A stretch of 64,000 nt of DNA from NCBI GenBank assembly GCA_947359465.1, contig OX375881.1, positions 29,553,742-29,617,741 on the forward strand, given 5' to 3'. Positions 38,118 to 50,354 of this stretch are shown here, piece by piece. A program made the position numbers and the translations under genes. Within the stretch, counting starts at the first letter, position 1. Every line of letters begins with the position of its first letter. This DNA comes from Metellina segmentata. Lineage: Eukaryota; Arthropoda; Arachnida; Araneae; Tetragnathidae. Below the pieces are notes generated by a model. It searched no databases, was not told the origin of the DNA, and worked only from the letters and a program-made list of their open reading frames with translations.

Positions 38118-38274
38118 GAATTTTATCACTGCCCTAGACGGGTTCGATTTCCTGGGTGTGTTTTTCTCTTCTGTATGCTTTTCCCTAGCGTGTATATGTT
38201 CATTACTTGACGTTGCCTGCCTTGTGTTTGGTGCAGACTAGCTAAATTTGTGACACAAAAACCAACTCAACCCA
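38118..38274 (+). repeat. Type B SINE
   Basis: B-box-like 'gggttcgatttcc', then the body 'tatgttcattacttgacgtt' and the tail 'tgtttggtgcagactagc'...'aaccaactcaaccc'. Confidence 0.75.
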
Positions 38275-38320
38275 ATTTTGATGTCACTGTTTTTAAACGC
38301 GTGCAGACTGGAAAGGAGAT

Positions 38321-38555
38321 GTTAATTAACGTCGTACTAGAGCAGCACAACGGGCTATTGACGACGGTCCGGGATCAATCCCCTCCACACTTCCACATCA
38401 ACCCAACGTGAGGACTTTCGGTCGTAACAGATTTAAGGTGCACCAACCGCCTCAACGCCATACGCTTACAAATATCCATGCACTGACCCGGATTCGAACC
38501 AGGAACCTTCCGATGTAGAGGCTAACACCTTAACCGACCGTTTGGTCGACACATG
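38321..38555 (-). repeat. Type A SINE, full length
   Basis: The best preserved copy. The minus strand begins with a tRNA-like head, 'ggttaaggtgttagcctc', with a perfect B box GGTTCGAATCC inside 'ggttcctggttcgaatccgg'. A body follows, and it ends 'gctctagtacgacgttaatt'. Imperfect short repeats 'tgc(a/t)gactgga' flank it and may be target duplications. Confidence 0.85.
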
Positions 38556-39044
38556 CTGACTGGAGCCCTCAGAGGCACATCTTAACACGTTCGCTGCCAA
38601 AGCTGATATGGTACGTTGATAGTTATTGCCATAAACCGTAGAAATGGGTTTTTACCAGAATAGATTGGCGAAAACTCAGCCAACAAATTTGCAATTTCAT
38701 CATCTGTTAGAGGCTTATTAGATTGCATTTTTCTTTTTTCGGGGCGTGATGGCCTTGCAGAAATCGTCTATAAAACTCTATATTACAAGATTTTTTAAAG
38801 TAACTAATAAGGCTATAAATTCAAAACCACATTCCTTTACAACTAGCTTCTAACCTTAACTCCACGCCAATACCTGACATTTGCCAATTGAAGCGGAGCG
38901 TAACTGTCTACTGAGACATCATTACGCGCCGGCGCGTGATGAGCTCTATTAGCGTGGATGCCACATCACGCGCTGGTGCGAGAGTGTTAAGGTGTGTTCG
39001 TGCATCACAACCTCGAGGTTACTGAATGATATGTTTTACCCTCG

Positions 39045-39151
39045 TCCAACCCTTCTGATTTTTGTTTTCGCCCCTCGTTGCTGTCTTGTTTTTTGCGAAA
39101 CTTGGTATAATATTGCCCTTGCGCCATAAAACCCCCCAAACAACCCCAACC
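39045..39151 (+). repeat. Type B/C SINE tail
   Basis: 'cgttgctgtcttgttttttgc' through 'cccttgcgccataaaacccc' to 'caaccccaacc'. The head is not identified. Confidence 0.7.
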
Positions 39152-40770
39152 ATGCAAACTGAAACGACATAAAAAGAAATTGGGAATTTGAAATTTTATA
39201 AATGCTCGCTGTGATTCAATTATTAAACTATTGGAGCTACTGTTTCAATTCAAATGCAGTTAAATTTCCTCAGGAAGTAAGGTTGTCGAAACTTGCAACA
39301 GTACTCTGTCGATCACATTAATGTTTACATATTCGCATTAAATGTTTAATAATTCATAAATACGAGCGCTATAGTGCTCTGGCACCTAACTTCAAAAGCT
39401 GAAACTCCTTAAAACCTAATATCTTGTGTAAAAAAAAAGCAGCAGGAAAGTTAGATCACACAGATGTACTTTTGCGTGGTTCAAAACAAAATGTTCTTTG
39501 ATTTATGGAATTGAACAAGGTTTCAATTTGTTGTTTTATCCGAAAAATGTTTCATATTTTTTCCTCTGCTGTTTTTACCTTACTATGCATTCTTGAATGC
39601 GAAAAATATTTCAAGGCCCTGTCATAAACGAATGCTTTACATAATTTGAATTGTATTTTGATTTTACCGATTCCAACCACAGTCTAAACTTGAATACTGA
39701 ATCGAGTTGCATGATAATATGAATTGATTATAAGAATCTGTTCTCTCCCTCTTTCCATTATACCGTTATCGAATCTTAAGCATCCGAGCGCTGAATCTTA
39801 AATCTTCACGGTCTTTCTCCAAGCATGTGTAACATAGCTTGCCGTTTTAGAGACCGTTTTTATTCATTTTCGATATAGCGAAATTCTTCGAATGTCTGTA
39901 TTGGAGAAAATACATTTTCAACCGGGATGTGCATTTGAATTTTTAGAGGTCCCATCTTGAACAAAATATCAATATCTTTTGTGGTTTTCTTTGTTTTAAG
40001 AAGTAGAGTACCCTGTATCAGTTCAGGTGTTATGCAAGTATAAAGTGAGTACTTTTGAAATCCATGGGAAACTGGTGGAATGGTTGTCTCGTGAAAAATG
40101 AAATTAATGTTTGCAGATATATATGCATAGTGCGGCTCTGATGAAAAGGAAGATGACTTTAAGGGAGTTCATTTTAAGAAAGCCAGTAACTTGCTAAGAA
40201 AAAGGCTATCATACGCAAACAATAAACTCAGAGCTTTAATCGACACTAAGATGACAATCGGGAAACTCATCATTTGCGATAAACCAGTCTCGTAATCTAA
40301 CGAATAAATCATTCAAACCTCGGGGATTCAAATGCGAACTGCTTTGGATCAGTCTATTTTTAAAAGGCCAGAAAGATCGCGTTAAGAGAGGGCTACTATT
40401 CGTTTTTGATGTTTATTGCTTTCTCACCGAATGATAATCTTGGAACCAAAATTCCTGATGACAGTAGTTGAAGCACTTTGCGCTACCATCATTCCCCTAA
40501 TTTAACTAATATACTCGTTCGAATCCACGTGATTCGACTCTCCATAGTGGGAGTCGGCTATAGAATACTCGTTGAAAACCACCCGACTCAAGTGCCAACT
40601 CGCCATAGCCGAACTATGCCAAACAACCAATTGTTTCTTGGATACAATTTTTTTTAAATTTAAAATTCTATACATGGTAATGATCGCTGAGTAAATTTTC
40701 TGTGTTGAACTGTTCTATTTTAATCCCTTGCACTGTTGGGTTCGTGTTTGAAGTTCGTATAAAAAAATTC

Positions 40771-40875
40771 TTCAGTGGCACATCTTTAAGTGTGTACGGG
40801 CTTCACAAACCTGATGTATCCAAGAGTGATCTGTTCTTTTTTTACCATGGGGTTTACTGTCTGACCTGGGAGCAG
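40771..40875 (+). repeat. Type C SINE head, tail lost
   Basis: 'agtggcacatctttaagtgtg', 'gggcttcacaaacc', 'agtgatctgttc' and 'accatggggtttactg' match 30,735-30,840. Confidence 0.7.
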
Positions 40876-41330
40876 AAAGTGCTTAAAACTGCGACATGCA
40901 GAACAAACAAAGCCTTTACAGAACAATTTTTCCTTAATTTTATAAAAATTTTGGTCTTTTATTTTTTTTAAATCGTAAGTTACAATGTTCTGCAGTGCCA
41001 AGCCCGCTCCTTGCCACACCTTTTTCTTCTTCTCTAGCCACGTAACACCGCCCTAAATCACCACAAACATTTTATAAATGACACATCTTCTACGTCAATG
41101 ACAAAATATTTAACTTCAAAAGTTATCGACGGAATTGCAACTTCTGAAAGTATGCCTTGGTTTTAAATATTTTATAATAAATATGTAATTCATATTTAGC
41201 TGGTGATTGTGTTTTACGTCTGTTTTTAATTTTACTGCAGTTTCATAATTCGTTTGAAATGCCTGGAGTACAACTGCAATTGCTTGAAGTTGTGTTGCAG
41301 AACACTGAATATAATTCTGCACACGGGCTG

Positions 41331-41473
41331 TCTGGCAAACTTGGGGGTCGCGAACGCAGGATGCCCAAGCGATCCCTACTTTCTCCACATCATCCTTTAT
41401 TTTCACAATTACTTGACATCAAGTCTTGCATTGGGTCAATTATGACCCTGTGCCATTAAACCCGAAACCAACC
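41331..41473 (+). repeat. Type C SINE, 5'-truncated
   Basis: 'ggatgcccaagcgatcccta' and 'tattttcacaattacttgac' precede the tail 'gaccctgtgccattaaaccc' and 'gaaaccaacc'. Confidence 0.7.
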
Positions 41474-42546
41474 ACACTAAAAACCGCTTTTAAAAGGATA
41501 TCTGACTAGGGAAACAAAACGCTTTTGACAGTAACAAACTGCTTGATTACTTTGCAGTGTGCCTTAAAGTGGTCAGGTTTTATTGATTCAGACAACATTA
41601 AGTGGATGGGCCATAACCTGGGAACCGTCCGTCCCACTTTGGAACGGGACACGAATTCGCTATCTGTATGGGGCGGACGCAGCAACAAGTGGTCTATCGC
41701 GTATGAGGAATCCGTCGATGGCTTAATGTGGTAAATGAGCTCTTCCCGTAGTGAATAAAACAGTCCTCTCTCGTGACCGCAGCAAATGTTTTAACCGTAA
41801 TTCTCGTGACGTGAACGACCAATAAAAATCCGAACTTGAAACTAAGCACCGTTCTTTTTGAGGGGTTGGGAAAAGATATCCGAGCAAATAAAAGCGAAAT
41901 CCCGACACTCTTATATCATCGTAAAAGCTCAAATTAAAGTAGGAGGCTATTGGAAAGCGGTGCGCTTTTTACTCGTGTAGGGGGCTTGGCTTTAAAGTCA
42001 TTGCTATAAAATCGCTGATCTCTTTCTTTGAAGGTACATGTCATAAAACTTGTCAGCCACTCACCCTCCACAGTGTTGCCCACTGGCGGAGGTTCTTAAA
42101 TGATTTTACTTCTGCGGTTTTTGTGGCATTCTTACTACCTTAAGTCTGTTTTGTAGTCTTCTGAATTGAAATCCCTTGGTGCTACACACACTTACAATTT
42201 AAGGTACTAGGTATTATCTCGTCCAGATTATACATCTGGTGGAATTTCTTTCTGGGAAATTCGGTTGAAATGGACAGCAATAGCTTGCAAATGGTAGATG
42301 TTCTGATCTTTTGATTATTAGAATGTTAAATAGCAAAACCATGGAGCATTCGTTCTTGTTGCTTGAAGCCATGGGGCATTTTGTTGCTGTTGTGTATTTA
42401 ATTGTTAATATTTTACTTTTTAATGATTCGTTCATTGGCACTCGACAAGTCAATGTGTAAGATTTTTCTTACGGAATGATAGTAACGCGCAAAAACTGAA
42501 GCATAATTTAAGATCATTCCTAAATCGGGGTTCCATCATGACCAAA

Positions 42547-42903
42547 TTGGCTTGTCCTCTGCGTTAGCAGCCTGCGAACTTTAGACGAAGCAGGTTCAAT
42601 TCATGTAACTACCGTGGATGTATTCTTCTGCTTTGTGCCAATGAAACTTGTTTGAGAAGGGGTCGCCTGGTCGTGGGTTCGTCGTCAGAGTTGACCCACT
42701 GAATTACGAACCTGACGATTCTTGTCAGGTTCCATTCTTCTCTGGGTGTTTTCTTCTCGGTATCAGTAAAAGCTCTCATTGCATGTCCATTAATAACGTT
42801 TGGTTCCGGTTGGCCATAAACCCAACCATTGTGTGTTCATTTGCTTGATGGGGAAAACATTGCAAGAACAGATCTGCACCATAAAAAACCAACAAACAAA
42901 CCA
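42547..42903 (+). repeat. Compound type B SINE (two heads)
   Basis: One head with a B-box-like 'caggttcaattcatgtaact' is followed at about 42,700 by a second start containing 'gttgacccactgaattacga'. The element ends 'tctgcaccataaaaaaccaac'. Probably one copy inserted in or next to another. Confidence 0.55.
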
Positions 42904-44073
42904 CACCTGAATCGGTTGGACATTCGATTAATGATTTTTCCAATTATATCCATTTGCCAAGCACTTTTTTTTTAACCAACCGAATTTTGTATATAGTTAT
43001 AAATTAAATCCTTGCTCTGAAGCTTGTTGGTAATTGTTGATTTTGGGATAAATTACACAACAGAGAAAAGTAAATTTAAAAAGGAGATATTGAATACACA
43101 GAGACACATTCTATTCTCAATTCGAACTCTGCAGAATTCATTCATATCTTTATTAATAATATATAGCAAATTTTGTTCGGATTTGATTACCATGGATTCT
43201 TCGAATTTAATGGAATCTTTGAAGACAAAATCTTCATTCGGTCGCGTTCTCCAAGAGATGTCGATATATATTTACTTACACCAGTTTTATTGTACCGTAA
43301 ATTTTGATTTTCACTGCTGGAAATCCAAAGAGCGGTCAATATTTATTGCTTTTAAGTTTTTAAAATCTTTTCTTCTGACTTTACGACTTCGAAATTCTAT
43401 TAATACTCCAAAAGTCCTTTAAAACCTTAAAATTTCAAGTGCTTATTCTTCCGTCCTAGTGGCTGTATTTATATATTTTTGGATCATTTGTTTGAGAACT
43501 CTCCATCCCACGGTAATAATAATAGCCCGATCGCACATTAACCACGATTCATTGAATTCGAGTTTCCTTATTTTAGCAATATTTCCACCCTTGAGTAGAG
43601 AACAGGAGAGCTGAACGCTTAATGTGCTCAAACCTGGTTCAACTCAGCCCTGTGAGTCCTCAGTTGAATATTTCATGTCTGTACCCAGATACATCGTTCA
43701 CAACTGTTGTCGATTTTGTAATACCATGTGTTGCAGATTGGGTTATTGATGTTTGGGAATATTCGTTTCGGTACAGCTTTTAGTTTACGTTTATAGTGGT
43801 AGCAACGACCCTGGCGCTTTTATCGGCGCCCTTCTAAAGTCGCCAAGAAAGTAATGAACCAATGAAATCAAACGACAGTTTAACGGATTTTGAAAGAACT
43901 TTTTTGAATATTCAAAATGAAAATTTAAACTTTCCGCTTGCCGAGGTTGCTGTAAAAACTGCAATAACCGTAATACAGAAGGGTTGTCTTAACCTGCCGA
44001 AACTCACTACTAGAATTGCGCCAAGACCGTTGCCACTGATATAAGCGTAGACTGAAGCTGCTCCTTCGTTTCC

Positions 44074-44192
44074 TCACTGGGTGTTTATCTCCTCGTCATT
44101 AAAGCTGCACTAGTGTGTATAGTCCATTTACGTGACATTCGCTGGCGTAGTTTGACAAAAAATGACCCTGCGCTAAAAACCCAACCCGACAA
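44074..44192 (+). repeat. Type B SINE, headless
   Basis: 'ctcactgggtgtttatctcc', 'gtccatttacgtgacatt' and the tail 'ccctgcgctaaaaacccaac'. Confidence 0.6.
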
Positions 44193-44204
44193 TGTGATTG
44201 AATT

Positions 44205-44545
44205 TCTTGGTACGAGGGCTAGATCTGGCCCAACTGCGAAAATCAATGTTTTTTTACGTGTACAATAGATAACCCCCTGAAACCTCGTCTCTGGTAAACA
44301 GGGAGGTCTTGACCCCAGGATGCCCAAGCGATCTCTACCTCCTTTTCCTTTCTTTTTACAATTGATGTCTGTCAGACTTTTGGTGCAGCTTGAGTTCTTG
44401 CGCCGAAAATTCCTAAAACTCTGAACAACCAATTGTGGACAGTGGACACACGCGCGCTCCAAATTTGACAAATATCAAAGAAAAATGCATCCAGAGTAGT
44501 TACAGGAATCGAACCTGCGTCGTCTATAGCTCGCAGGTTAATAGC
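44205..44545. repeat. Type B SINE (minus) interrupted by a type C SINE (plus)
   Basis: On the minus strand the type B head with GGTTCGATTCC lies at about 44,508-44,518 and its tail 'cagttgggccagatctagcc' at 44,218-44,237. Between them 44,285-44,432 is a type C copy on the plus strand ('ccccaggatgcccaagcgat', tail to 'ctgaacaacc'). The interrupted order indicates that C inserted into B, although exact junction duplications were not defined. Confidence 0.55.
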
Positions 44546-45772
44546 GCGGCGGGAAATCTATCGAACCACATAGGATCATATACGAAATTCTTGTTATTGT
44601 TTTAATTAGCATTAATTGTTTAGAAGAAAACGTAACTTTCAATTGATATTAATCATCAAAATCTAGCATCAGTATGAATGAAGAAAACTAACGGTTAAGA
44701 ATTGAATATAACTGATTAAATTTGCATGCATTAGCCATGCCTTATACGAATCGACGAAAGCGTCATAACTGTCCCCCACAATTAAAGTATAGGTATTAAA
44801 ACAAAAGGACATAATATTCTTGTTTTCCTCAGGGATTAATTTGAATGTGCATGCCATTCCCCGGCGAGTTTATTCTGTTTTGTGTATGTTTACATTCGAG
44901 TACGACACATTTTCACAGAAGGATGATAATTTGAGTTCCAACATTTTTATCATTTTATGTTGCTATAACAACGCAAGATTCTATTTCTGAAATTAACATA
45001 CAAGAAACCTTGAATTTTTTTTAGCTATTTTTTTCCACACAGCAGTTTTCTACGAACGCTCTCTCCACAAACACCGGAGCATTTTATTAGCTATTCGCTT
45101 TCTATGCAGGCAAAAGTATTTTTGTCCTATTTTTGATAATCTTCTGTATAAAATGTGGCCGATTTTACATTCAAATGCATTTTTCACCAGTCGGTCGGTC
45201 CGTCCGTCTCCCCCTGTGCCCATACACTGTCGTCAAATCTAATTTGAAATAACTGCATATTCAACGGGGAGGGGATCTGGAATGCCAACTACACCCCTCT
45301 CCCTCTCCACCCCTATCCGGAATAGCTATCTAGATTTTATTTCCCAGGATTTGGCGGAATTGGGAGCGAAAAAGCCACCTGCTTTAGACCCCGCATTAAA
45401 AGATTCCACTCTCTCCGAATCATTTGCAATTCAAACAAAGCTGAAAAGAGGCTTTGTTCTTCTCCTCCCTCATCTCCTTCCTCTTTAAGTCACCACGAGC
45501 TAACCCTCCCCTGCGCTCGGTTATTTTAGGTGAGATTGGCACGTTTTAATTAAAAATAAAAACGACTTAAAACAGCCCTCGGATTCTCCGCGCCCTCCCT
45601 CTTTATGTCCGTTCCCAGTCGTCAGTTTTAAATTTTTAGTCTATTGGTATGTGGGACAGCTGCGTGTATCTCTCTCTTGGCGATGTTACTTAATATTGAA
45701 ATTGGTTGTCTTTTTGTGCTGCAATTTTAAATACTTTGTTTTGGAGAGTGGGGGTGTCAGCTCAGAAGTGGA

Positions 45773-45903
45773 TCTCGTCTTTTGACCGTGGTTCAGAATT
45801 ACGAGGTGGCGTCATCTGATCTTTTCCCTTCAGGATGGATCCCAGACCGTCGCCAACAGTCCACTGTGGTGCTCCAGTGCGACATTAATTAACTACCTAC
45901 CTA
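45773..45903 (+). repeat. Type A SINE, headless
   Basis: 'gaccgtggttcagaattacg', 'cccagaccgtcgccaaca' and 'tgctccagtgcgacattaat' in family order. Confidence 0.75.
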
Positions 45904-45984
45904 AGGCTTTGCAGACTGATGCATAAATTATGTCAAAAGCTCTTGATTCAACAACGCGGCTCTTCTGTAGGCAATTATATCGTA

Positions 45985-46632
45985 CTAGGGGGCCTGCCCC
46001 CTGCTCGCTAACGCTCGCCAACCCCCGGAGGATTGCTTCGCAATCCTCATTGGTTCGCTGCGCGAACTTATGCTCGCTTCGCTCGCCTCAATGAAGACAT
46101 GTGTCCTAGCAGAAGGGATTGTTTATAAAATATGTAACCAAAAAAAATGTTTTTCAAATCTAAATTTGCTGTATTACAGAAAAAATATATACAGTATCTC
46201 TAAAATCAGAATTCAAATGAAAACTTTGTGCAAATTTTGACTCGAAATGTGAGCGTTGCTTTGGAAATTGAATACCCAGCATGTTGTTTGTGTGTACATT
46301 TTCCCAGCACTCAAACGACCCACACTTTTTCATTGAGTTTGTTGCCGAAAGTTGTAGTGCAAGCGTCTTGTTGAACTATAATTGTTGGCCCTGAAAAGGA
46401 CCGTTTTTTAAATGGCCCTGAAAAGATCCTCCGCTTTCTTTGATTTCTATTATAAACTAACTGCAACAGCTCATTAAAATTTCCTTTTTTCAGTAAAATT
46501 TCATCCGATAACGCTATAAATTCAATCGATGCGCGAGACTTCGCGATAAACAAACAATCGTACAGTGTTGCCAAAACGCGATTACAAATTACGTCTTTTT
46601 TGCGTGCCACGTAAGAGAATTATATATATAGA
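45985..46632 (-). mobile_element. Complete non-autonomous Helitron-like element
   Basis: On the minus strand it starts 5'-TCTATATATATAATTC at 46,632 and ends at 45,985 with a hairpin (AGGGGGC-AG-GCCCCCT) running into CTAG. The bases outside are A (5') and T (3'), as expected for Helitron insertion between A and T without target duplication. A second strong stem, GAGGATTGC with GCAATCCTC, lies just inside. The 648 bp has no Rep/helicase. A 99-codon open frame (46,311-46,610, minus) contains two adjacent 'FSGP' repeats and matches no family I recognise. A diverged copy is at 5,421-5,700. Confidence 0.8.
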
Positions 46633-46644
46633 TTATTACCTAGT

Positions 46645-46892
46645 GGTAAAGGTGAAAATTAAGAAATTTTATAGTTGTGCGTTTGGCTACTTACGAGCGT
46701 TCACATATTTTATAAAATAAACACACGATAAATATATAATCTTTAAAAAAAATTACGTTTTTGAGAGTAAAAACGTAAAATTGGAGGTAAACTAATGTTT
46801 TCAAGAAAGTGTGGCGATTGTAACAAAATTTTTCTGTCTCCACATTCAAACATTTAGTTGCCACGTGGCGGCCGTTAATTTTCACCTTTACC
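46645..46892. mobile_element. MITE with GGTAAAGGTGAAAATTAA inverted ends
   Basis: An 18-bp perfect inverted repeat at 46,645-46,662 and 46,875-46,892, with CTAG or TAG just outside both ends. The interior is about 210 bp of AT-rich DNA without coding capacity. It sits 12 bp from the Helitron-like 5' end and 14 bp from the next SINE. Confidence 0.8.
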
Positions 46893-46905
46893 TAGCGGCA
46901 GAGCC

Positions 46906-47158
46906 GACCAACCGGTTTAGTGGTCAAGGTGTTGGCCTCTGGATCGGAAGGTTCCTGGTTCGAATCCGGGTCAGGGCATGGATGTAAAATTGTGCTGTCC
47001 TTTGTTAGGGACAATGATGGTCCACCCACTGGGCGCCCCTTCACAAGTGACCATCACTTCTGGCCTTGTATAAGGCTACAATGACTTTTGTCAATTCTGT
47101 ACTGTATTGTATTTGTCTGTGCAATCTGTACCCAGCCTTGCCATTGGAAAAAAAAAAC
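46906..47158 (+). repeat. Type D SINE: tRNA-like head, distinct body, poly-A
   Basis: The head 'ggtttagtggtcaaggtgtt' and a perfect B box GGTTCGAATCC in 'ggttcctggttcgaatccgg' are like type A. The body 'gacaatgatggtccacccac', 'ctggccttgtataaggctac' is unrelated to type A, and it ends in an A10 run. It is probably a distinct SINE family sharing the tRNA-derived promoter. Confidence 0.8.
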
Positions 47159-47519
47159 CTAGCTGCAGATGAATTGTGACTTGAAGATAAAATGAATGAA
47201 TATTATTGAGAAAGTATATTGGTTAGGTTTGCATTAGACCCGATGAACAAGGTCAACTTAACGTTCACCAAAGCCTGAATTTACTCCAAAACTGGAAGCA
47301 ATTGAGAAACGTTCGGTGTTAAAAACGACGACTTGATCCTACTTGAAAACGAAACTTACTGGTGTAAAGTACGGTTAACAACCGTTAGTTTATTACCAGT
47401 TTTGAAGTCGATTCAGGGCTGATGGTTGCTGGATTGCACTCATCGTGTCTTGAAATGTTTTGAACTCTGAAACTCGATGTAAACCGAATGATGAGCACTG
47501 TTTATCCCTTCTTGTTGTA

Positions 47520-47700
47520 ACGACGAGATATTTCGTCCATCACGGTCTAACCAATTGTTCTTGTAACGAGATATCTCGTAAACAAGATATTGCCGAATTT
47601 TTTGCTGATGACGAGATCTCGATCAAGTCAGTTTTCTTCCAATGACGAGATATCTCGTTCATCAAGATTTGATCAGTTTCGCTGATGAGACGATACAACC
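47520..47700 (-). repeat. GACGAGATATCTCGTC palindromic repeat, copy 2
   Basis: Palindrome variants at 47,522-47,537, about 47,575-47,590 and 47,644-47,659. The intervening text is the reverse complement of copies 1 and 3 ('aagatattgccgaatttttt', 'gacgagatctcgatcaag'). Confidence 0.75.
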
Positions 47701-48616
47701 ATTCGATGTTTTTTAAAGTGTGTGCTTTCCTTTTAAACCCTATTCATCTTATATCATTTATTCCATAAACGTTGTCAGACTTCTCAGTCTATGGAAGTCC
47801 GTGCTTGTAAAAGTTTAGGTAGGCGGCGGGGAGAAAACGATCGGCGGGCCGCAAACATCTCCGGTCAAGGTTCACTTGTTTTTTTAGAACCTTATCTGTC
47901 GCTCACTCTCTGTCATGTTCCCCGATCACGTACAAATTCGCAGCTCTCGAGAATGTATTCTAATGGCTAATCTCCGACCGAAATTATCAAGGAGCAAACT
48001 TCCCACAAATACGCGGCAAGTGGAAAAAAATCCGAAGACCCTCGATGTATTCGGAATTTATGATTGGTGGAAAGGATTAGCTTTGGTGTGGGGGCGGAAC
48101 AAGGTTTTACGCTGGAAGAGAATATTTCGTCAAATCCCCCACCCCCCCTTTTGTGTTTTTTTGTTGGAAATTTTTCAGGGGATTTTTCCGCTTCCTTGTT
48201 TGAACTCCGAATAAGTTTGTTCGGTATTTTTTTTTGTAAAAAAAAATTGTGTGAGAGGAATTTTTTAGGGTTTGCATTCGTGTTTGGGTCACTTTCTTAG
48301 GCTGTGATACTGATGGGGAATGATAAAATATAGCCGGCTCTTGAATTGTCAGTTAACACGTATGATACGTTTGATGATTCGGTTGTAGATTTTGAAAACC
48401 GCTTTTTGATTTGACCACTTATTACGTGAAGTTAAAATGGCTGGGCCGTTTAAGCATGCTTGCGGTGCTATGCTGCTTTTTGTTCTCGTGTTTAACCCTT
48501 TGAAGGACAGTTAAAAAAGCTGGTAGCTATGTTTTGAAGGACACTGCTAAAAAACTGCAAGCTCTGCTTTAAAAAAAAATTACGTATGGTTGAAAATCAG
48601 TCAGCCTATCTGAATA

Positions 48617-49189
48617 TACACTACCATACAATAATGGACCGGATGCCAGCGGATTTGCATAAAATCCGACCACTTGTTTGGGGGGGGGGGTTGTGGTATG
48701 ACCTGGGATCTTTGCATGTTGTTCCTGGTCAATTGCACACGGACGCCTACAGGAACATTTTGGACAATCGGGTTCTTCCTACGCTTTGACAATTTGATGG
48801 AATGGCCGAATGTTACTTCCAGGACGACAACGGTTTATGTCATGTTGCAGCCTCTTTCAAGTGATGGTATCGAGATATGGATGTAAAACGTCTTCCCTGG
48901 CCTGCTCAGAGTCCCGACCTAACCCCATAGAACATTTGTGGGACGCGTTAGAGCGACGCTTACGGACCAGGGAATCACGTTCGAAATCTACAGCTGAGCT
49001 GGCGACATTCTTGCAGCAGGAATGGACACAAATACCCATAGCTGTGTATCAAAACCTTGTTGAAAGTATGCCCAGAAGGGCTGCTAGTGTAATTGCAGCA
49101 CGTGTGGGATTATCCCCCTATTAAAGCATGTATTCTTTCCCTTATACCATCACATCTTGCTGTCCGGTCCATTATTGTAGGGTAGTGTA
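48617..49189 (+). mobile_element. Tc1/mariner internal-deletion element, copy 2
   Basis: Same ends and same 573-bp length as 36,348-36,920, in the opposite orientation, with TA at both borders. It retains 'HTDAYRNILDNRVLPTL', 'FQDDNG' and 'NPIEHLWDALERRLR', split between frames. The two copies differ by scattered point changes yet lack the same N-terminal region, so the deletion predates their spread. Confidence 0.9.
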
Positions 49190-49211
49190 TTTTGCTAAAA
49201 ACAAAACTTTG

Positions 49212-49412
49212 GCTTTGGGTTGGAACACTGCGCTATCAATATTCGAGCTGCTGTAGGCAACGCATGTTCAATGCCTTAACTTACCCCAGGTGTACTGCTC
49301 TCTTCGGCCAGTAAAACTTTCCTTGTGTATGTGTCCTTTACTCGACTTGGTTTTGCGTTTGATACAGCGTGACCAAATCAAGTCTTTGCTTCATAAAACT
49401 CGAATAATCACC
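49212..49412 (+). repeat. Type B SINE, diverged
   Basis: 'cagtaaaactttccttgtgt', 'gtcctttactcgacttg' and a tail 'tgcgtttgatacagcgtgac'. The tRNA-like part is degenerate. Confidence 0.6.
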
Positions 49413-50100
49413 ATAAAAATTCAGTTTATAAACATAAAGGTATTTTAAAGGGTGGTAGCCCTCTGTTGTGTCCCTCCGCTCGTCTAGAAAAGCTCCTCTA
49501 TCTTAATGAGTAGGTTGGATTAATCTAACATGATACTTCCTACTACAATAGATGAGTGAGTAGTTTAATTCTACGCTAGACAAAGATGAATTGAGTTAAT
49601 ACCTGAGAACATGTACTCCCTGTGTTTAAAACCTCACCTCCTACTATGCAGTTAATATTTTGTTTGTATGTGACATACTGTGCACTGTAGTTAATTGATT
49701 ATGTATTAACTGTGCAAGTCAAGTATATAAAACACTGTTCTGAATATATTTTTTTGATTGGCTTAAAACGCAGTACTTTATTCTCTTATTGTAAGTCAAG
49801 TGTAAAGGAGTTTTTTTGTTTTTAATTTTAGATAAAAACTTTAATAGAAATATTATTTTGTTGTGAAAATTTCTTAACATTATAAATCAAGGGATTAGGA
49901 ATCAAGCATACCGATTCGTCTTCTCAAATTTTAACCTTGTTTACGATTAAATTCCTTGAATTGTGTATAATTATGTTTCAATCTATAAACCCTTCGACCA
50001 GAGATTCTATGTAGAAAAAGCATTTAATCTTTGTAATATCGATTTTCTTTTCTGTTCAGAAGTAATATTTATTGGGGCTAGAATTATAAGCAAAATATTT

Positions 50101-50213
50101 GTCCGGGAACGACATTATTCTGGTTAATCAATCTCGAAGGGAAAGATCCTAGGACAACACCCTAACCAGCATCACCACTCTCCAAACTTCCACACTATTC
50201 CTATTGAGTGAAC
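50101..50213 (-). repeat. Type A SINE fragment
   Basis: 'gtccgggaacgacattattc', 'tcaatctcgaagggaaagat' and 'ctccaaacttccacactatt' in the minus-strand order of the family. Confidence 0.6.
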
Positions 50214-50354
50214 TCGAAAATAGCTGCACATATTATCAAAGTAAATAATTCACATCGAGCAAATTTGTTAAAAAGAGCAGAATACCAAAAATAAATGAAA
50301 AATTCACTAATTTGTTTTCTTTATTTCTAATTACCGTTTGAATAGCGTGAGCAG

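Noticed and set aside
46906..46980. tRNA gene with intact B box
   Set aside because: No cloverleaf with a paired acceptor stem could be formed; the same head recurs at 38.5 kb within a SINE and is followed by a SINE body and poly-A.
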